A stretch of DNA of 64,000 bases, taken from assembly GCF_950100655.1 (NCBI RefSeq), contig NZ_CATNLY010000051.1:1-64000 (forward strand). Direction: 5' to 3'. The stretch comes from Pleomorphomonas sp. T1.2MG-36. Lineage in GTDB: Bacteria; Pseudomonadota; Alphaproteobacteria; Rhizobiales; Pleomorphomonadaceae. The translations under genes were made by a program, and so were the position numbers. Below the pieces are notes generated by a model. It did no database searches. It was not told the origin of the DNA and worked only from the letters and a program-made list of their open reading frames with translations. The number at the start of each line of letters is the position of its first letter. Within the stretch, counting starts at the first letter, position 1. Of the stretch, positions 1-9,066 are shown piece after piece.

Positions 1-1
1 C

Positions 2-637
2 GTCAAGCTGTGCGGCCAGTCGCCCGGCATCGGCTACGGCGAACTCGGCCCCACCCACCATTCGATCGAGGACCTCGCCTGGCTGAGGCCGCTCGCCAAC
101 CTTCTCACCATCGTGCCGTCTGACCCTTGGGAAACCGAGCAGGCCATTCGCTTTGCCGCCGCCCATGAGGGGCCGGTGTTCATCCGCGTCAGCCGCTATC
201 CGGTGCCGGCGCTCGCTCATCGCCTCGATCGCATCGAGCCGGGCAAGGCGGAGGTGATGCGCGAAGGCGCCGACGTCGCCATTCTCGCCAACGGCGTCAT
301 GCTGCACAAGGCGCTTGGGGCGGCCCAGGTGCTGGCCGAGAGCGGCGTGTCGGCCCGTGTCGTCAACATGGCCTGGATGAACCCGCTCGACGTCGAGGCG
401 ATCGTCGATGCCGCGTCGACCGGCGCGGTGGTCACCGTGGAAGAGGCCAGCGTGCGCGGCGGCCTCGGCGGCGCCGTGGCCGAGACCCTTGCCCTCCACC
501 GGCCCGTTCCGATGGAGATGCTGGGCTTCCCGGGCTTCGTGCCAACAGGATCCGTCGACTTCCTGTTCGATCATTTCGGACTGACCGAAAACGGTATCGC
601 AGACGCCGCCAACCGAGTCCTGAAGCGAAAATCGTGA
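2..637 (+). CDS. Transketolase C-terminal subunit, 5' end outside the window
   Basis: The reading frame is already open at base 2 and runs to a TGA at 635-637, giving 211 visible residues. They cover the end of the pyrimidine-binding domain (GPTHHSIEDLAWLR near the start) and the whole transketolase C-terminal domain. A GTG at 113 is internal, because homology continues upstream of it. The 661-residue tkt at 57511-59496 is a complete single-chain enzyme, so this gene is a second transketolase, probably of the split two-subunit type common beside sugar transporters. A ribose-type ABC transporter follows 116 bp downstream. By family knowledge such pairs act on a sugar phosphate made from the imported sugar. 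The sugar is not identifiable here. Whether the N-terminal half is a separate gene cannot be seen. Confidence 0.85.
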   Translation, partial: VKLCGQSPGIGYGELGPTHHSIEDLAWLRPLANLLTIVPSDPWETEQAIRFAAAHEGPVFIRVSRYPVPALAHRLDRIEPGKAEVMREGADVAILANGVMLHKALGAAQVLAESGVSARVVNMAWMNPLDVEAIVDAASTGAVVTVEEASVRGGLGGAVAETLALHRPVPMEMLGFPGFVPTGSVDFLFDHFGLTENGIADAANRVLKRKS

Positions 638-753
638 GGACTTGCGGACATTGGCCGCGTGACGATTTGGCGAAAGACATGAAAGGGAGGTGGCGAGGAA
701 AGACTAGACCGGAGGAATTGTTTTCGATCAAAGCGACTTAACGGAGGAAACAA

Positions 754-1719
754 ATGTACGGTAAACTTCTTCTTCAGACTGCTCTTGGTGCATCTCTCTG
801 CGTACTTGCCTCTTCAGCCTTTGCCGAGGGTGGATACGATCAGGGAAACCTGATCAAGCCCGTCGACAAGACTCTGGAAATCGTGTTCATCCCCAAGGTC
901 ATCCATCCTTGGTACGACGTGGTCGAGCAGGGCGCCAAGGCGTCCGTCGCGGAATTCGAGAAGCTCGGCGTCAAGGTCAATGTCCGCTTCGACGCGCCGC
1001 CGACCGCCGACATCAACGAGCACATCAAGAAGATCGAGAACAATAGCGCCGTGCATCCGGACGGCCTTGCCGTCGCCTGCCTCGACCCGGCGACCGACAC
1101 CCAGGCCATCAACGATGCCATCGCCGCCGGCATCAAGGTCGCGACCTTCGATACCGATTGTCCCGACAGCAAGCGCATCATGTATGTCGGTCACAACAAG
1201 GACGAGCAGGACGGCTACGACCTTGGAAAGTTCCTGGCCGAGCGCGTCGGTGGCAAGGGCAAGGTCGGTATCCTCGCAGGCTCCTTGTCGGCCCCGAACC
1301 ACAAGGCCCGCGTCGAAGGCTTCAAGAAAGCCATTGCCGAATATCCGGACATGAGCGTCGCTTTCGACCGGCCTGACAACGACAACCTGCAGGCCGCGAT
1401 CGACCTGACGGAAAATGCCCTGCAAGGCAATCCCGACCTGGTCGGCATGTTCGGCTCCAACGCCTCCGCTCCGGTTGGCGCCGCCCGTGCCGTCGAAACC
1501 GCCGGCCTCGTCGGCAAGGTCCACATCGTCGGTATGGACGATCTGCCGGAAGCTATCGAGTTCGTGAAGAAGGGCGTCATCGACGCTCAGAAGGCCCAGC
1601 GCCAGTGGGAGATCGGCTACTGGACCGTCAAGTACTTCGTGGCGATGGCCCAGGGCCACACCTTCCCGAAGGAGCACGCGACGGGGTCGCAGCTGATCAC
1701 CGCTGACTCGCTCAAGTAA
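754..1719 (+). CDS. Sugar ABC transporter periplasmic binding protein (ribose type)
   Basis: This 321-residue protein has a Sec signal peptide (residues 1-24, cleavage after the SSAFA motif) and a Peripla_BP_4 fold of the RbsB/LacI type. Typical segments are FIPKVIHPWYDVVEQGA near the mature N-terminus and the hinge-region GSNASAPVGAARA. It would capture a monosaccharide in the periplasm and deliver it to the permease at 3476. The ATG at 754 has a strong GGAGG Shine-Dalgarno sequence 5 bases upstream. It is the first transporter gene after the transketolase subunit. Two hairpins follow its stop codon and separate it from the ATPase gene, which usually gives the binding protein a higher yield than the rest of the operon. 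The substrate is not predictable from sequence alone. Confidence 0.93.
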   Translation: MYGKLLLQTALGASLCVLASSAFAEGGYDQGNLIKPVDKTLEIVFIPKVIHPWYDVVEQGAKASVAEFEKLGVKVNVRFDAPPTADINEHIKKIENNSAVHPDGLAVACLDPATDTQAINDAIAAGIKVATFDTDCPDSKRIMYVGHNKDEQDGYDLGKFLAERVGGKGKVGILAGSLSAPNHKARVEGFKKAIAEYPDMSVAFDRPDNDNLQAAIDLTENALQGNPDLVGMFGSNASAPVGAARAVETAGLVGKVHIVGMDDLPEAIEFVKKGVIDAQKAQRQWEIGYWTVKYFVAMAQGHTFPKEHATGSQLITADSLK

Positions 1720-1728
1720 CGCGTCCTC

Positions 1729-1809
1729 GGCATTCGACGCAGAGCCGAATGCCATAACAGGATAGCGCGCCAGGAGCGTTCGCCGACCAGATTGAAAGAT
1801 CTGGTCGGC
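1729..1809 (+). other. Tandem hairpins between binding protein and ATPase genes
   Basis: Two perfect inverted repeats lie in the 200-bp gap. One has 8-bp arms at 1729-1736 and 1746-1753. The other has 11-bp arms at 1782-1792 and 1799-1809 with a 6-base loop. Neither has a T-run after it, so they look like mRNA-stabilising or partial-termination structures rather than full terminators. This position is typical of binding-protein operons. Confidence 0.6.
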
Positions 1810-1924
1810 AAGCAATGCTGCGGCTTCACACGTCGGGCGACCGCTTTTCGGTCAGGCCGTTCAACCTGATCGTCGACTGCTCCTGGGGTGCGCTGTCCGG
1901 TTGTCCTGCGGCCGAGGTTTTGTC

Positions 1925-3448
1925 ATGCCCGATCTAACACCCAAGACGCCCGAAGCACGGCGCCCCCTTCTCGAACTTCGTGGGATTCGCAAGGCGTTTC
2001 CTGGCGTTCTGGCGCTCGATGACGTCGATCTAGCGGTATTCCCAGGGGCGATTCACAGTCTCGTCGGCGAAAACGGCGCCGGCAAAAGTACGCTGATCAA
2101 TGTCATGGTCGGCCTTTTCCAGCCGGACGCGGGCGAGATCCGGATCGACGGCGTTGCCGCGCGATTTGGCCGACCGGCCGATGCCCGTGCCCTTGGCATC
2201 GGCTTGGTGCCGCAGGAACTCAACCTTGTTCCACATCTCACGGTGATGGAGAACATCCTGCTGGGCACGACGCCGCTGCGCTTCGGCAAAACCGCCGTCG
2301 ACTGGCGTGCCATGCGCGAGCGTGCCGCGGAGGTTCTGGACCAGATCGGCGAGAGGATGGATCTCGATGCCGAGGCATCGGGCCTGTCGGTCGCCCATCA
2401 GCAACTGGTGCAGATCGCCCGCGCGCTTGCCCAGGACGCTCGCATCCTGATCCTGGACGAGCCAACGGCCAGTCTGTCGATCCCCGAGGCCGATCGGTTG
2501 CTGACCCTCGTGGAGCAACTGCGCGAGAAGGGCTGCGCCATCATCTACGTCTCCCATCGCTTGCCGGAAGTATTCCGCCTGTCCGACCAGATCACGGTCA
2601 TGCGCAACGGTCGCAAGGTGACCCTGCTCGATCGGGCCGAGGCCAACGAAGCGGTGCTGGTCCGCCACATGATCGGCCGGGACGCTCAACAGCGCGATCA
2701 TCGGCCGACGGCCGCCCTGCCGACCGGTCAGCCAGTTCTGGAAGTGTCCGGGCTGACGCGCGCGGGCGAGTTCGAGGGCATCAGCTTTTCCCTGCATCGC
2801 GGCGAAATACTCGGCATCGCCGGGTTGATCGGCGCGGGCCGCACGGAGCTTGCGCGCTGTCTCTTCGGTGATACCCGCCGCTCGTCCGGACGCGTGCTGC
2901 TCGACGGTCGGCCGATCGAGTTTCTGCATCCAAGCGAGGCAATCAAGCAGGGCATCGCCTACGTTCCTGAAGAGCGCAAGCGCCTCGGCATCTTTCCCGC
3001 CCTTGGCGTCGCCGAGAACATGACGCTGCCGATCCTGTCGCGCCTGTCCCGCCTCTTCCAGATCCGCTGGGGGAAGCAGCGCAGCGTCACGGACGAGTTC
3101 GTGCGCAAGTTCGCGATCAAGATCTCCAGCCAAGACCAGCTGATCCGAAATCTGTCCGGCGGCAACCAGCAGAAAGTCATCCTCGGGCGGTGGCTCGCCA
3201 CCGGTTGCCGGGTGCTGCTTCTGGACGAACCGACGCGCGGCATCGACGTCAATGCCAAGTTCGAGATTCACCGGATTCTCAGGGAGCTTGCCGAGGCAGG
3301 ACTGGCAATCCTGGTCATTTCCTCAGAGTTCGAGGAAGTCATCGGTCTCGCCGACCAGATCATCGTCATGCACGAGGGCAAGCTGAAGGGCCGCATTCCG
3401 GCGTCGGAAGCGACCCAGGAAAAGCTTCTCACCCTGTCCGTCGCCTAA
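1925..3448 (+). CDS. Sugar ABC transporter ATP-binding protein, two ABC domains
   Basis: This 507-residue protein carries two tandem ABC domains, as in RbsA/XylG/MglA. Domain 1 has Walker A GENGAGKST (residues 48-56), a signature-like LSVAHQQ (154-160) and Walker B LILDEP (175-180). Domain 2 has a degenerate Walker A (GAGRTELARCLFG), a clear LSGGNQQK signature and LLLDEPTRGID. Such degeneracy is normal for this family. It powers the permease encoded just downstream. I chose the ATG at 1925, which has GAGG seven bases upstream, over an in-frame TTG at 1901. The stop is 27 bp before the permease start, so the two genes are translated from one message. Confidence 0.95.
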   Translation: MPDLTPKTPEARRPLLELRGIRKAFPGVLALDDVDLAVFPGAIHSLVGENGAGKSTLINVMVGLFQPDAGEIRIDGVAARFGRPADARALGIGLVPQELNLVPHLTVMENILLGTTPLRFGKTAVDWRAMRERAAEVLDQIGERMDLDAEASGLSVAHQQLVQIARALAQDARILILDEPTASLSIPEADRLLTLVEQLREKGCAIIYVSHRLPEVFRLSDQITVMRNGRKVTLLDRAEANEAVLVRHMIGRDAQQRDHRPTAALPTGQPVLEVSGLTRAGEFEGISFSLHRGEILGIAGLIGAGRTELARCLFGDTRRSSGRVLLDGRPIEFLHPSEAIKQGIAYVPEERKRLGIFPALGVAENMTLPILSRLSRLFQIRWGKQRSVTDEFVRKFAIKISSQDQLIRNLSGGNQQKVILGRWLATGCRVLLLDEPTRGIDVNAKFEIHRILRELAEAGLAILVISSEFEEVIGLADQIIVMHEGKLKGRIPASEATQEKLLTLSVA

Positions 3449-3475
3449 TCGGCTCATTCATCGTTCGAGGACACC

Positions 3476-4495
3476 ATGGCAATCAACAACAACAGGCCGC
3501 CGGAGAAATCGGTTCTGGCGCGCGTCACCGGGATCAAGGAAAGCGGCATCATTCTAGCGATCATCCTCATGGGTTTGGTCATCACGATCGCCAACCCCAA
3601 CTTCCTGACGCCTTATAATTTCCAGATCGTCGCGCGGCAGGTATCGTTCATCGCCATCGTGGCGGCCGGACAGACGCTGGTGCTGCTGCTCGGTGGCATC
3701 GATCTCTCCGTCGGCGCCATTGCCGGCCTGTCGGCCATCCTTGGCGCCATGATGATGACCAGTGGCGGCATCGATCCGTTCCTGTCGATGGGGCTCGCCG
3801 TGGTGTTCGGCCTGATGTGCGGCGCCATCAACGGCCTGCTGATCGCCAAGCTGAAACTCAACGCCTTCATCGTCACCCTGGCGACGGGCGAGGTGTTCGC
3901 CGGCGCCATCCTGGTTCTGACCAAGGGCTATGCGATCAACGGCATTCCCGAGATCTTCCAGGTGCTCGGCCAGGGCACCATAGGACCGGTTCCTGTTCCT
4001 GTTGCCATCATGCTGGTGATCTTCGCGATCTTGGCCTGGGTCACCACCAACACGCCGTTCGGCCGCAGCGTGTTCGCCGTCGGCGGCAACCGCGACGCAT
4101 CGCGGTTTGCCGGCCTTCATTCGGAACGGATCGAGATCATCGTCTACGCCATCTCCGGTGGCGCCGCGGCGCTGGCCGGAATGATGTTCGTAAGCCGCAT
4201 GAATGCCGGTCAACCAACCATTGGCGCCAGTTGGCTGATGCCGTCGATCACGGCGGCCATCATCGGCGGAACGTCGTTGAGCGGGGGCGTCGGCACCATG
4301 TTCGGCACGCTCTTGGGGGCGCTTTTCATGGCGTTGCTCGGCAACGGCATCGTGCTGATGAACGTGTCGTCCTATTGGGAGCGCGTCATCATCGGCCTGT
4401 TCGTCCTGATCGCCGTCATCGTCGATCTGATCCGTCGGCGGGGGAGCGGTGCGCCCTTCTTGCCGCGGTGGATGAACATCCGAAGGCGGAGCTGA
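3476..4495 (+). CDS. Sugar ABC transporter permease (RbsC type)
   Basis: This 339-residue polytopic protein belongs to the BPD_transp_2 family. The diagnostic stretch GQTLVLLLGGIDLSVGAI lies about residues 62-79, and GGTSLSGGVGT lies in the C-terminal third. About eight to ten hydrophobic helices are visible. It forms the channel of the ABC importer with the ATPase just upstream and the binding protein at 754. It is the last gene of the operon, and a GC-rich hairpin (4563-4584) follows. No second permease gene is present, which is normal because RbsC-type permeases act as homodimers. Confidence 0.95.
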   Translation: MAINNNRPPEKSVLARVTGIKESGIILAIILMGLVITIANPNFLTPYNFQIVARQVSFIAIVAAGQTLVLLLGGIDLSVGAIAGLSAILGAMMMTSGGIDPFLSMGLAVVFGLMCGAINGLLIAKLKLNAFIVTLATGEVFAGAILVLTKGYAINGIPEIFQVLGQGTIGPVPVPVAIMLVIFAILAWVTTNTPFGRSVFAVGGNRDASRFAGLHSERIEIIVYAISGGAAALAGMMFVSRMNAGQPTIGASWLMPSITAAIIGGTSLSGGVGTMFGTLLGALFMALLGNGIVLMNVSSYWERVIIGLFVLIAVIVDLIRRRGSGAPFLPRWMNIRRRS

Positions 4496-4562
4496 GAGGG
4501 GCGGCACATCGGAAGGCGTGCGCGCCATGGCGGCGGGCATGCGGCAAGACGAGACAGATCGG

Positions 4563-4584
4563 CGGGGCGCCAGTTGGCGCCCCG
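4563..4584 (+). terminator. Hairpin between the converging sugar-ABC operon and pyk
   Basis: Arms of ten bases (4563-4572 and 4575-4584) fold into a GC-rich hairpin. The + strand continues with a T-rich stretch. It sits between the permease stop (4495) and the pyk stop (4597), so it may serve both strands. Confidence 0.65.
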
Positions 4585-4596
4585 TTCGCTTGTTTG

Positions 4597-6033
4597 TCAG
4601 ATCCCCGACTTGCCGTCGGCGCCGATGGTGGCGATGCGCAGCAGGTTGGTCACGCCGGCCGAACCGAAAGGCACGCCAGCGGTGATGATGATGCGGTCGC
4701 CGGGCTTGGCGAAGCCTTCCTCGGCGGAGATGCGGCTGGCGCGCTGCACCAGGTCCATCAGCGAGCGGGCGTCGTCGGTCACCACCGAGTGGATGCCCCA
4801 GACCAGCGCCAGGCGGCGGGCCATCGAACGGTTGGGCGACAGCGCCAGGATCGGCGTCGACGGCCGCTCGCGGGCAGCCCGCAGGCCGGTGGCGCCGGAG
4901 GCGGTGAAGCAGACGAGGGCGGCGATGCCCAGCGTCTCGGCGATCTGGCGGGCCGAGGCGGAAATGGCGTCGGCGGGCGTTGCGTCCGGTTCGCCACGCT
5001 GGCCGGCCAGGATCGAGTGGAAGTGCTCGGAAGCCTCGACCTCCTCTGCGACGTGGCTCATGGTCTGAACCGCTTCGACGGGGTAGGCGCCGGCGGCCGA
5101 TTCGGCCGACAGCATGACCGCATCGGCGCCTTCGAACACGGCGTTGGCGATGTCGGACACCTCGGCGCGGGTCGGCACCGGCGACTGGATCATCGATTCC
5201 AGCATCTGGGTGGCGACAACCACCGGCTTGCCGGCCTTGCGCGTGGTGCGGGTGATGCTCTTCTGAACGCTCGGCACCTGCTCGAGCGGCAGCTCGACGC
5301 CGAGATCGCCGCGCGCCACCATGATGGCGTCGCTGAGCTCGAGGATCTCGTTGAAGCGCTTGACGGCCTGCGGCTTCTCGATCTTGGCCATGACGCCGCA
5401 CTTGCCGTCGACGATCTCATGCACTTCCCGAAGGTCGTCCGGCCCTTGCACGAAGGACAGCGCGATCCAGTCGACGTCGGCTTCGAGCGCGGCGGTGAGA
5501 TCGGCGCGGTCCTTATCGGTCAGCGCCCCGGAGGTGAGCACGGTGTCGGGCAGGCTGACGCCCTTGCGGTCGGAGATCTTGCCGCCGACCTCGACCACGG
5601 CAACCGCCAGCTTGCGGTCGTTCTCGACGATGCGCAGCCTGAGGCGGCCGTCGTCGATCAGCAGGCGATGGCCGGGCTCGAGCGCGTCGATGATTTCCGG
5701 ATGCGGCAGGGTGACGCCGGTGACGTCGCCGTCGAACTTCTCACGATGGAAGGCGAACTTAGCGCCGATCTCCAGGAAGACCGGACCGTTGGCGAAGGTG
5801 CCGACGCGCAGCTTGGGGCCCTGGAGATCGGCGAGGATGCCGATCGGACGGCCGGCCTCGGCCTCGACCTCGCGAATGGTCGACACGTAGTAGCGCAGCT
5901 TCTCGTGGTTGGTGTGGCTCATGTTGATGCGGAAGCAGTCCGCACCCGCCTGGTGGAGCCGGGCGATCATGTCCTTGTCGGAGGAGGAGGGGCCCAAAGT
6001 TGCAAGAATCTTGACCTTGCGGTTTCGTCTCAT
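4597..6033 (-). CDS. pyk: Pyruvate kinase
   Basis: This 478-residue protein is full length for bacterial pyruvate kinase (phosphoenolpyruvate + ADP to pyruvate + ATP, the last step of glycolysis). The N-terminus RRNRKVKILATLGPSS is typical. The active-site segment GVMAKIEKPQAVKRF carries the catalytic lysine, followed by VARGDLGVELP. The C-terminal domain is complete. The ATG at 6033 overlaps the stop of the upstream DUF1036 gene in an ATGA arrangement, so the two are translationally coupled. The other lower-glycolysis genes of this window (gap, pgk) lie 50 kb away. Confidence 0.97.
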   Translation of the reverse strand: MRRNRKVKILATLGPSSSDKDMIARLHQAGADCFRINMSHTNHEKLRYYVSTIREVEAEAGRPIGILADLQGPKLRVGTFANGPVFLEIGAKFAFHREKFDGDVTGVTLPHPEIIDALEPGHRLLIDDGRLRLRIVENDRKLAVAVVEVGGKISDRKGVSLPDTVLTSGALTDKDRADLTAALEADVDWIALSFVQGPDDLREVHEIVDGKCGVMAKIEKPQAVKRFNEILELSDAIMVARGDLGVELPLEQVPSVQKSITRTTRKAGKPVVVATQMLESMIQSPVPTRAEVSDIANAVFEGADAVMLSAESAAGAYPVEAVQTMSHVAEEVEASEHFHSILAGQRGEPDATPADAISASARQIAETLGIAALVCFTASGATGLRAARERPSTPILALSPNRSMARRLALVWGIHSVVTDDARSLMDLVQRASRISAEEGFAKPGDRIIITAGVPFGSAGVTNLLRIATIGADGKSGI

Positions 6034-6491
6034 TTCGCCCCGTTTCCTTTTTGAGTCGGCTGGTAGAGGTGTACGGTCCAGCTGCGTTGCTCGGCAGTGT
6101 CGACCTCGAAGAATCCCGTCCGCTCATAGCCCCGGGCGACACAGTTCTCGACGCCGCCGATCGTGAACAACTTGCGCCTCGTACACATGAACGCCTTGCC
6201 GCCCCATTCGCCGCCGTGCTGACTGTCGACCGCGTAGAGGTAGTAATAGCGTGAGGTAAGAGCGCCGGAGAGCAGCGTTCCGCATTTCGATCCGCCGATG
6301 TTCCACCAGCCTTCGGAGCGCCAGCCGTCCTCGGCCTTGTAGCCGATCGCCACGGAGATGGTGCCGTCGGTCTTGTTGCAGAGCCTGAGATCGGCCTTCG
6401 CGGGGGTCGCCGCGGCGAGAGCGAGGAAAGACAGCGCCGCGGCTACAAGCGCCGGCCGCGTCCGTCGTACCGGTCCCTCATGTGCCGCCAT
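6030..6491 (-). CDS. DUF1036 secreted protein, coupled to pyk
   Basis: The protein has 153 residues if started at the ATG at 6491. The first 33 or so form a Sec signal peptide (basic n-region, ALVAAALSFLALAAATPAKA core). The mature part is a DUF1036 domain with LRLCNKTDG, several aromatic residues and three or four cysteines, which suits a periplasmic disulphide-bonded protein. An upstream in-frame ATG at 6530 is possible. The best promoter (6547-6575) would start transcription near 6540, only about ten bases before it, so 6491 is preferred. The function of DUF1036 is unknown. Its pairing with pyk is, to my knowledge, conserved in related Hyphomicrobiales. The reason for the coupling is not known. 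Confidence 0.85.
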   Translation of the reverse strand: MAAHEGPVRRTRPALVAAALSFLALAAATPAKADLRLCNKTDGTISVAIGYKAEDGWRSEGWWNIGGSKCGTLLSGALTSRYYYLYAVDSQHGGEWGGKAFMCTRRKLFTIGGVENCVARGYERTGFFEVDTAEQRSWTVHLYQPTQKGNGAK

Positions 6492-6546
6492 CGGTATTCC
6501 GCCCGCCAACGATCCTTGTCCGGTGCTCATCGGAGAATGCCCCGCC

Positions 6547-6575
6547 TTATCGCGTGACCTACGGCAAAATGTCAA
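6547..6575 (-). promoter_or_regulatory. Sigma-70-type promoter for the DUF1036-pyk operon
   Basis: On the minus strand a perfect -35 TTGACA (6570-6575) is separated by 17 bases from CGATAA (6547-6552), with a predicted start near 6540. It lies just upstream of the DUF1036 gene. Confidence 0.6.
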
Positions 6576-6689
6576 CGTATAATTACGCAAGGCGCCGCGC
6601 CGTCCCGCAGTGTCCGGTCCCCGTTGAACATTAACACGCATCCTCAAAGGCTTACGCTCCAGTCTTTGGTCGCGTCCAAACAACGCGGG

Positions 6690-7583
6690 TCACGATCGCG
6701 GCCGGGCGATCCAGATGCCGCCGAGGATCATCAGGCCGCCCAGCCCCTGGCTCCAGCTTATCGCCTCGCCGAACACCAGGAAGGCAAGGGCGGCGGCGGC
6801 GATCACCTCCATGAAAATCACCAACGACGAGAAGGCGGCGGAAAGATAGCCGAGGGCGAAGGCGAGCAGGCCCTGACCGCCGATATGGCTGACATAGGCG
6901 AGGGCGGCGAGCGTCGCCACGCCGTAGAGCGAGGAGGGCAGCAGCTTCGGCTCGAAGGCGAAGGCGATGACGCCGAGGCAGAGCGCGGTCACCGCCGTGG
7001 CGCCGAAGGTGACGGTGCCGGTCCGGTGTTCGCGGCGTGCCGCCCGGACCGCCAGGAAGTAGGTGCCGAAGCCGAAGGAGGTGCCGATGCCGTAGATGTC
7101 GCCGATCAGCTTGTCGGAATCGAGCGTGTAGGACCCGCCGAGCAGCACGGCGCCGCCGAGGATGCAGACGACGACGCCACCCGCCTCGCGCCGACCGACC
7201 TTCTCGCCGATGAACAGGCCCGAGAACAGCAGCACCCAGATCGGCGCCATCGACGACAGGAAGGTGGCGTTGGCGATGGACGTGTTGAGGATGGAGAGGT
7301 GCCAGAAGAACAGGTCGATGGCGAAGAACAGGCCGGCGAGCCAGATGGCCTTCGAACGGAAGGCGGAGACCAGCGCCTTTGTGCCGCCTTCGCTCGCCGC
7401 CCAGATGGCCAGCACCGGCACCGCGAGCGCGACGCGCCAGAAGGCGCTGGCGAAGGGACCGACGTCGGCGAGGCGGACGAAAATCGGCGACACGCCCATG
7501 GCGACGGCGCCGAGGCAGAGGGCGAGGAAGGCCACGACCTCACCGGGGCGGGCGGACAGCGGCAACGATTTGGCGACGGACAT
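6690..7583 (-). CDS. DMT/EamA-family membrane exporter
   Basis: This 297-residue protein has about ten hydrophobic helices in two EamA repeats, as in RhaT/YdcZ-type drug/metabolite transporters. The start MSVAKSLPLS at 7583 is chosen because the first helix (FLALCLGAVAMGVSPIFVRL) begins about 20 residues later, as usual in the family. The longer frame adds only arginine-rich, non-membrane sequence. It sits alone, divergent from the N-formylglutamate amidohydrolase gene at 7709 with a 125-bp shared promoter region. The substrate is unknown. Members of this family often export amino acids or other small metabolites. Confidence 0.88.
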   Translation of the reverse strand: MSVAKSLPLSARPGEVVAFLALCLGAVAMGVSPIFVRLADVGPFASAFWRVALAVPVLAIWAASEGGTKALVSAFRSKAIWLAGLFFAIDLFFWHLSILNTSIANATFLSSMAPIWVLLFSGLFIGEKVGRREAGGVVVCILGGAVLLGGSYTLDSDKLIGDIYGIGTSFGFGTYFLAVRAARREHRTGTVTFGATAVTALCLGVIAFAFEPKLLPSSLYGVATLAALAYVSHIGGQGLLAFALGYLSAAFSSLVIFMEVIAAAALAFLVFGEAISWSQGLGGLMILGGIWIARPRS

Positions 7584-7708
7584 GAACGGACCTGAAGGCG
7601 GCGCCGCCGGGCGGGCCGCGGCGAATGTGCAACGGTCGGCAGGTCGGTGGCGCCAATGGATGGATCTCGACTTTATCCGACCGATAGCAGCATTTAGGAT
7701 TAATCGCC

Positions 7709-8506
7709 ATGCAGGACCCAACCGACGACGCCCCTTTCACCTTTCTCCCCGGCAACGACGCGGGCGGCCTTCTGATCATCGCCGACCATGCGTCCAATCG
7801 GGTGCCGCCGCCCTATGGCGATCTTGGTCTGCCGCCGGCCGAGTTCCAGCGGCACATCGCCTATGACATCGGTACCGAATGGCTGGTTCATCGCCTTGCC
7901 GCCTTCACGGGCGCGCCGGCCCTGCTCACCCGCTTCTCGCGCCTCCTGATCGACGCCAACCGCGGCGAGGACGATCCGACGCTGGTGATGCGCCTCTCCG
8001 ACGGGGCCGTCGTTCCGGGCAACGCCCGCGTCGACGCCGCCGAACGCCAGCGACGCATCGAACGCTTCCATCGCCCCTATCACCTGGCGGTCGCCGGGCA
8101 GATCGACCGGATGATCGCCACGGGCGTCGCGCCGGTCATCCTGTCCATCCATTCCTTCACACCGGCCTGGAAGGGCGTTCCCCGTCCCTGGGACATGGCG
8201 ATCCTCTGGGACCGCGACGACCGCATGGTGGCGCCGGCGCTGGCCGCCTTCCGGGCGCGCGGCCTCGTTGTCGGTGACAACGAGCCCTATGACGGGGCGC
8301 TCAGGAACGACACGCTCTATCATCACGGCACGGCGCGCGGTCTTTCCCATCTCCTCGTCGAGGTGCGGCAGGATCACATCGCCAGCGAGGCCGGCGCAAA
8401 CCACTGGGCCAAGACGATTTTCGAGGTGGTGGCGCCGCTGGCGGCGCGGCCGGAGATGCGCAAGACCGTCTTTTACGGATCGCGGGCCGGCGGACCGGGC
8501 GTGTGA
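7709..8506 (+). CDS. N-formylglutamate amidohydrolase family protein (copy 1)
   Basis: This 265-residue protein has FGase-family motifs: LLIIADHASNRVPPPYGDLGL near the N-terminus, LLIDANRGEDDPTL, and SIHSFTPAW with metal-ligand candidates. The family hydrolyses N-formyl-L-glutamate to formate and glutamate (last step of one histidine pathway), but many members are annotated only by homology. No hut genes are nearby, so the true substrate is uncertain. It is only about 30% alike by eye to the second copy at 26449-27345, so the two are old paralogues rather than a recent duplication. Confidence 0.85.
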   Translation: MQDPTDDAPFTFLPGNDAGGLLIIADHASNRVPPPYGDLGLPPAEFQRHIAYDIGTEWLVHRLAAFTGAPALLTRFSRLLIDANRGEDDPTLVMRLSDGAVVPGNARVDAAERQRRIERFHRPYHLAVAGQIDRMIATGVAPVILSIHSFTPAWKGVPRPWDMAILWDRDDRMVAPALAAFRARGLVVGDNEPYDGALRNDTLYHHGTARGLSHLLVEVRQDHIASEAGANHWAKTIFEVVAPLAARPEMRKTVFYGSRAGGPGV

Positions 8507-8615
8507 ACGGACGCTCGAAAACGGTTGACGGACCCATGAAGTTCGGACTTCATGCGCCCCGCACGGGCGGCGGCCCCGCCCGGACCCAATATCAAGATCG
8601 GCAGGACAATATCCC

Positions 8616-8876
8616 ATGAGCATGGAATCGGCAGAATCGCAGGGCGGCGTCGCGGCGGGCGAGCTGCGGCAGTTCATCGAGCGCGTCGAGCGCCTCGAGG
8701 AAGAGAAGGCGGCGCTGCAGGACGACATCAAGGACGTGATGGCCGAACTCAAGGGCCGCGGCTACGACGTCAAGGCCGTCAGGGCCATCCTGAAGCTCAG
8801 GAAGCAGGACCCGGACGAGCGTCAGGAGGCCGAGGCCATCCTCGAACTCTACATGAACGCGCTCGGCATGGTGTGA
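8616..8876 (+). CDS. gapR: GapR-family DNA-binding protein (DUF2312)
   Basis: This 86-residue protein is almost entirely helical. Coiled-coil-forming residues 15-50 ([19 protein letters not shown]) are followed by the conserved segment [20 protein letters not shown] and an acidic C-terminal helix. This matches the DUF2312/GapR family. In Caulobacter GapR is a nucleoid-associated protein that clamps overtwisted AT-rich DNA ahead of replication and transcription and aids topoisomerases. An in-frame second methionine lies two residues on. The start at 8616 follows AATATCCC with no strong Shine-Dalgarno sequence. It stands alone. Confidence 0.92.
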   Translation: MSMESAESQGGVAAGELRQFIERVERLEEEKAALQDDIKDVMAELKGRGYDVKAVRAILKLRKQDPDERQEAEAILELYMNALGMV

Positions 8877-9023
8877 TGATGGGTCGCGGCGGCAAGCAAC
8901 CTTCCGCCGCGAACGACGGCCGATGGCGAACGGCCCGTTTTCGGCGCCTCCGAGGCGACCTGAAGCGGGTGGCGGGATCCCCGGTTTTGCGCTCTGCGCA
9001 ATGGCTCTGCCTCTTCTCCGTAC

Positions 9024-9052
9024 TTGACAGGAGACGGGCGTCGGCCTAGCAT
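9024..9052 (+). promoter_or_regulatory. Sigma-70-type promoter of the MFS transporter gene
   Basis: A perfect -35 TTGACA (9024-9029) is followed after 17 bases by TAGCAT (9047-9052). The predicted start is near 9059, about 69 bases before the chosen ATG at 9128. Confidence 0.65.
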
Positions 9053-9066
9053 TCTGTATCGTTTCA

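Noticed and set aside
3554..6054. Long open frames on both strands across the permease and pyk
   Set aside because: They overlap well-supported genes in other frames and have repetitive Arg/His/Ala/Gly products typical of shadow frames.
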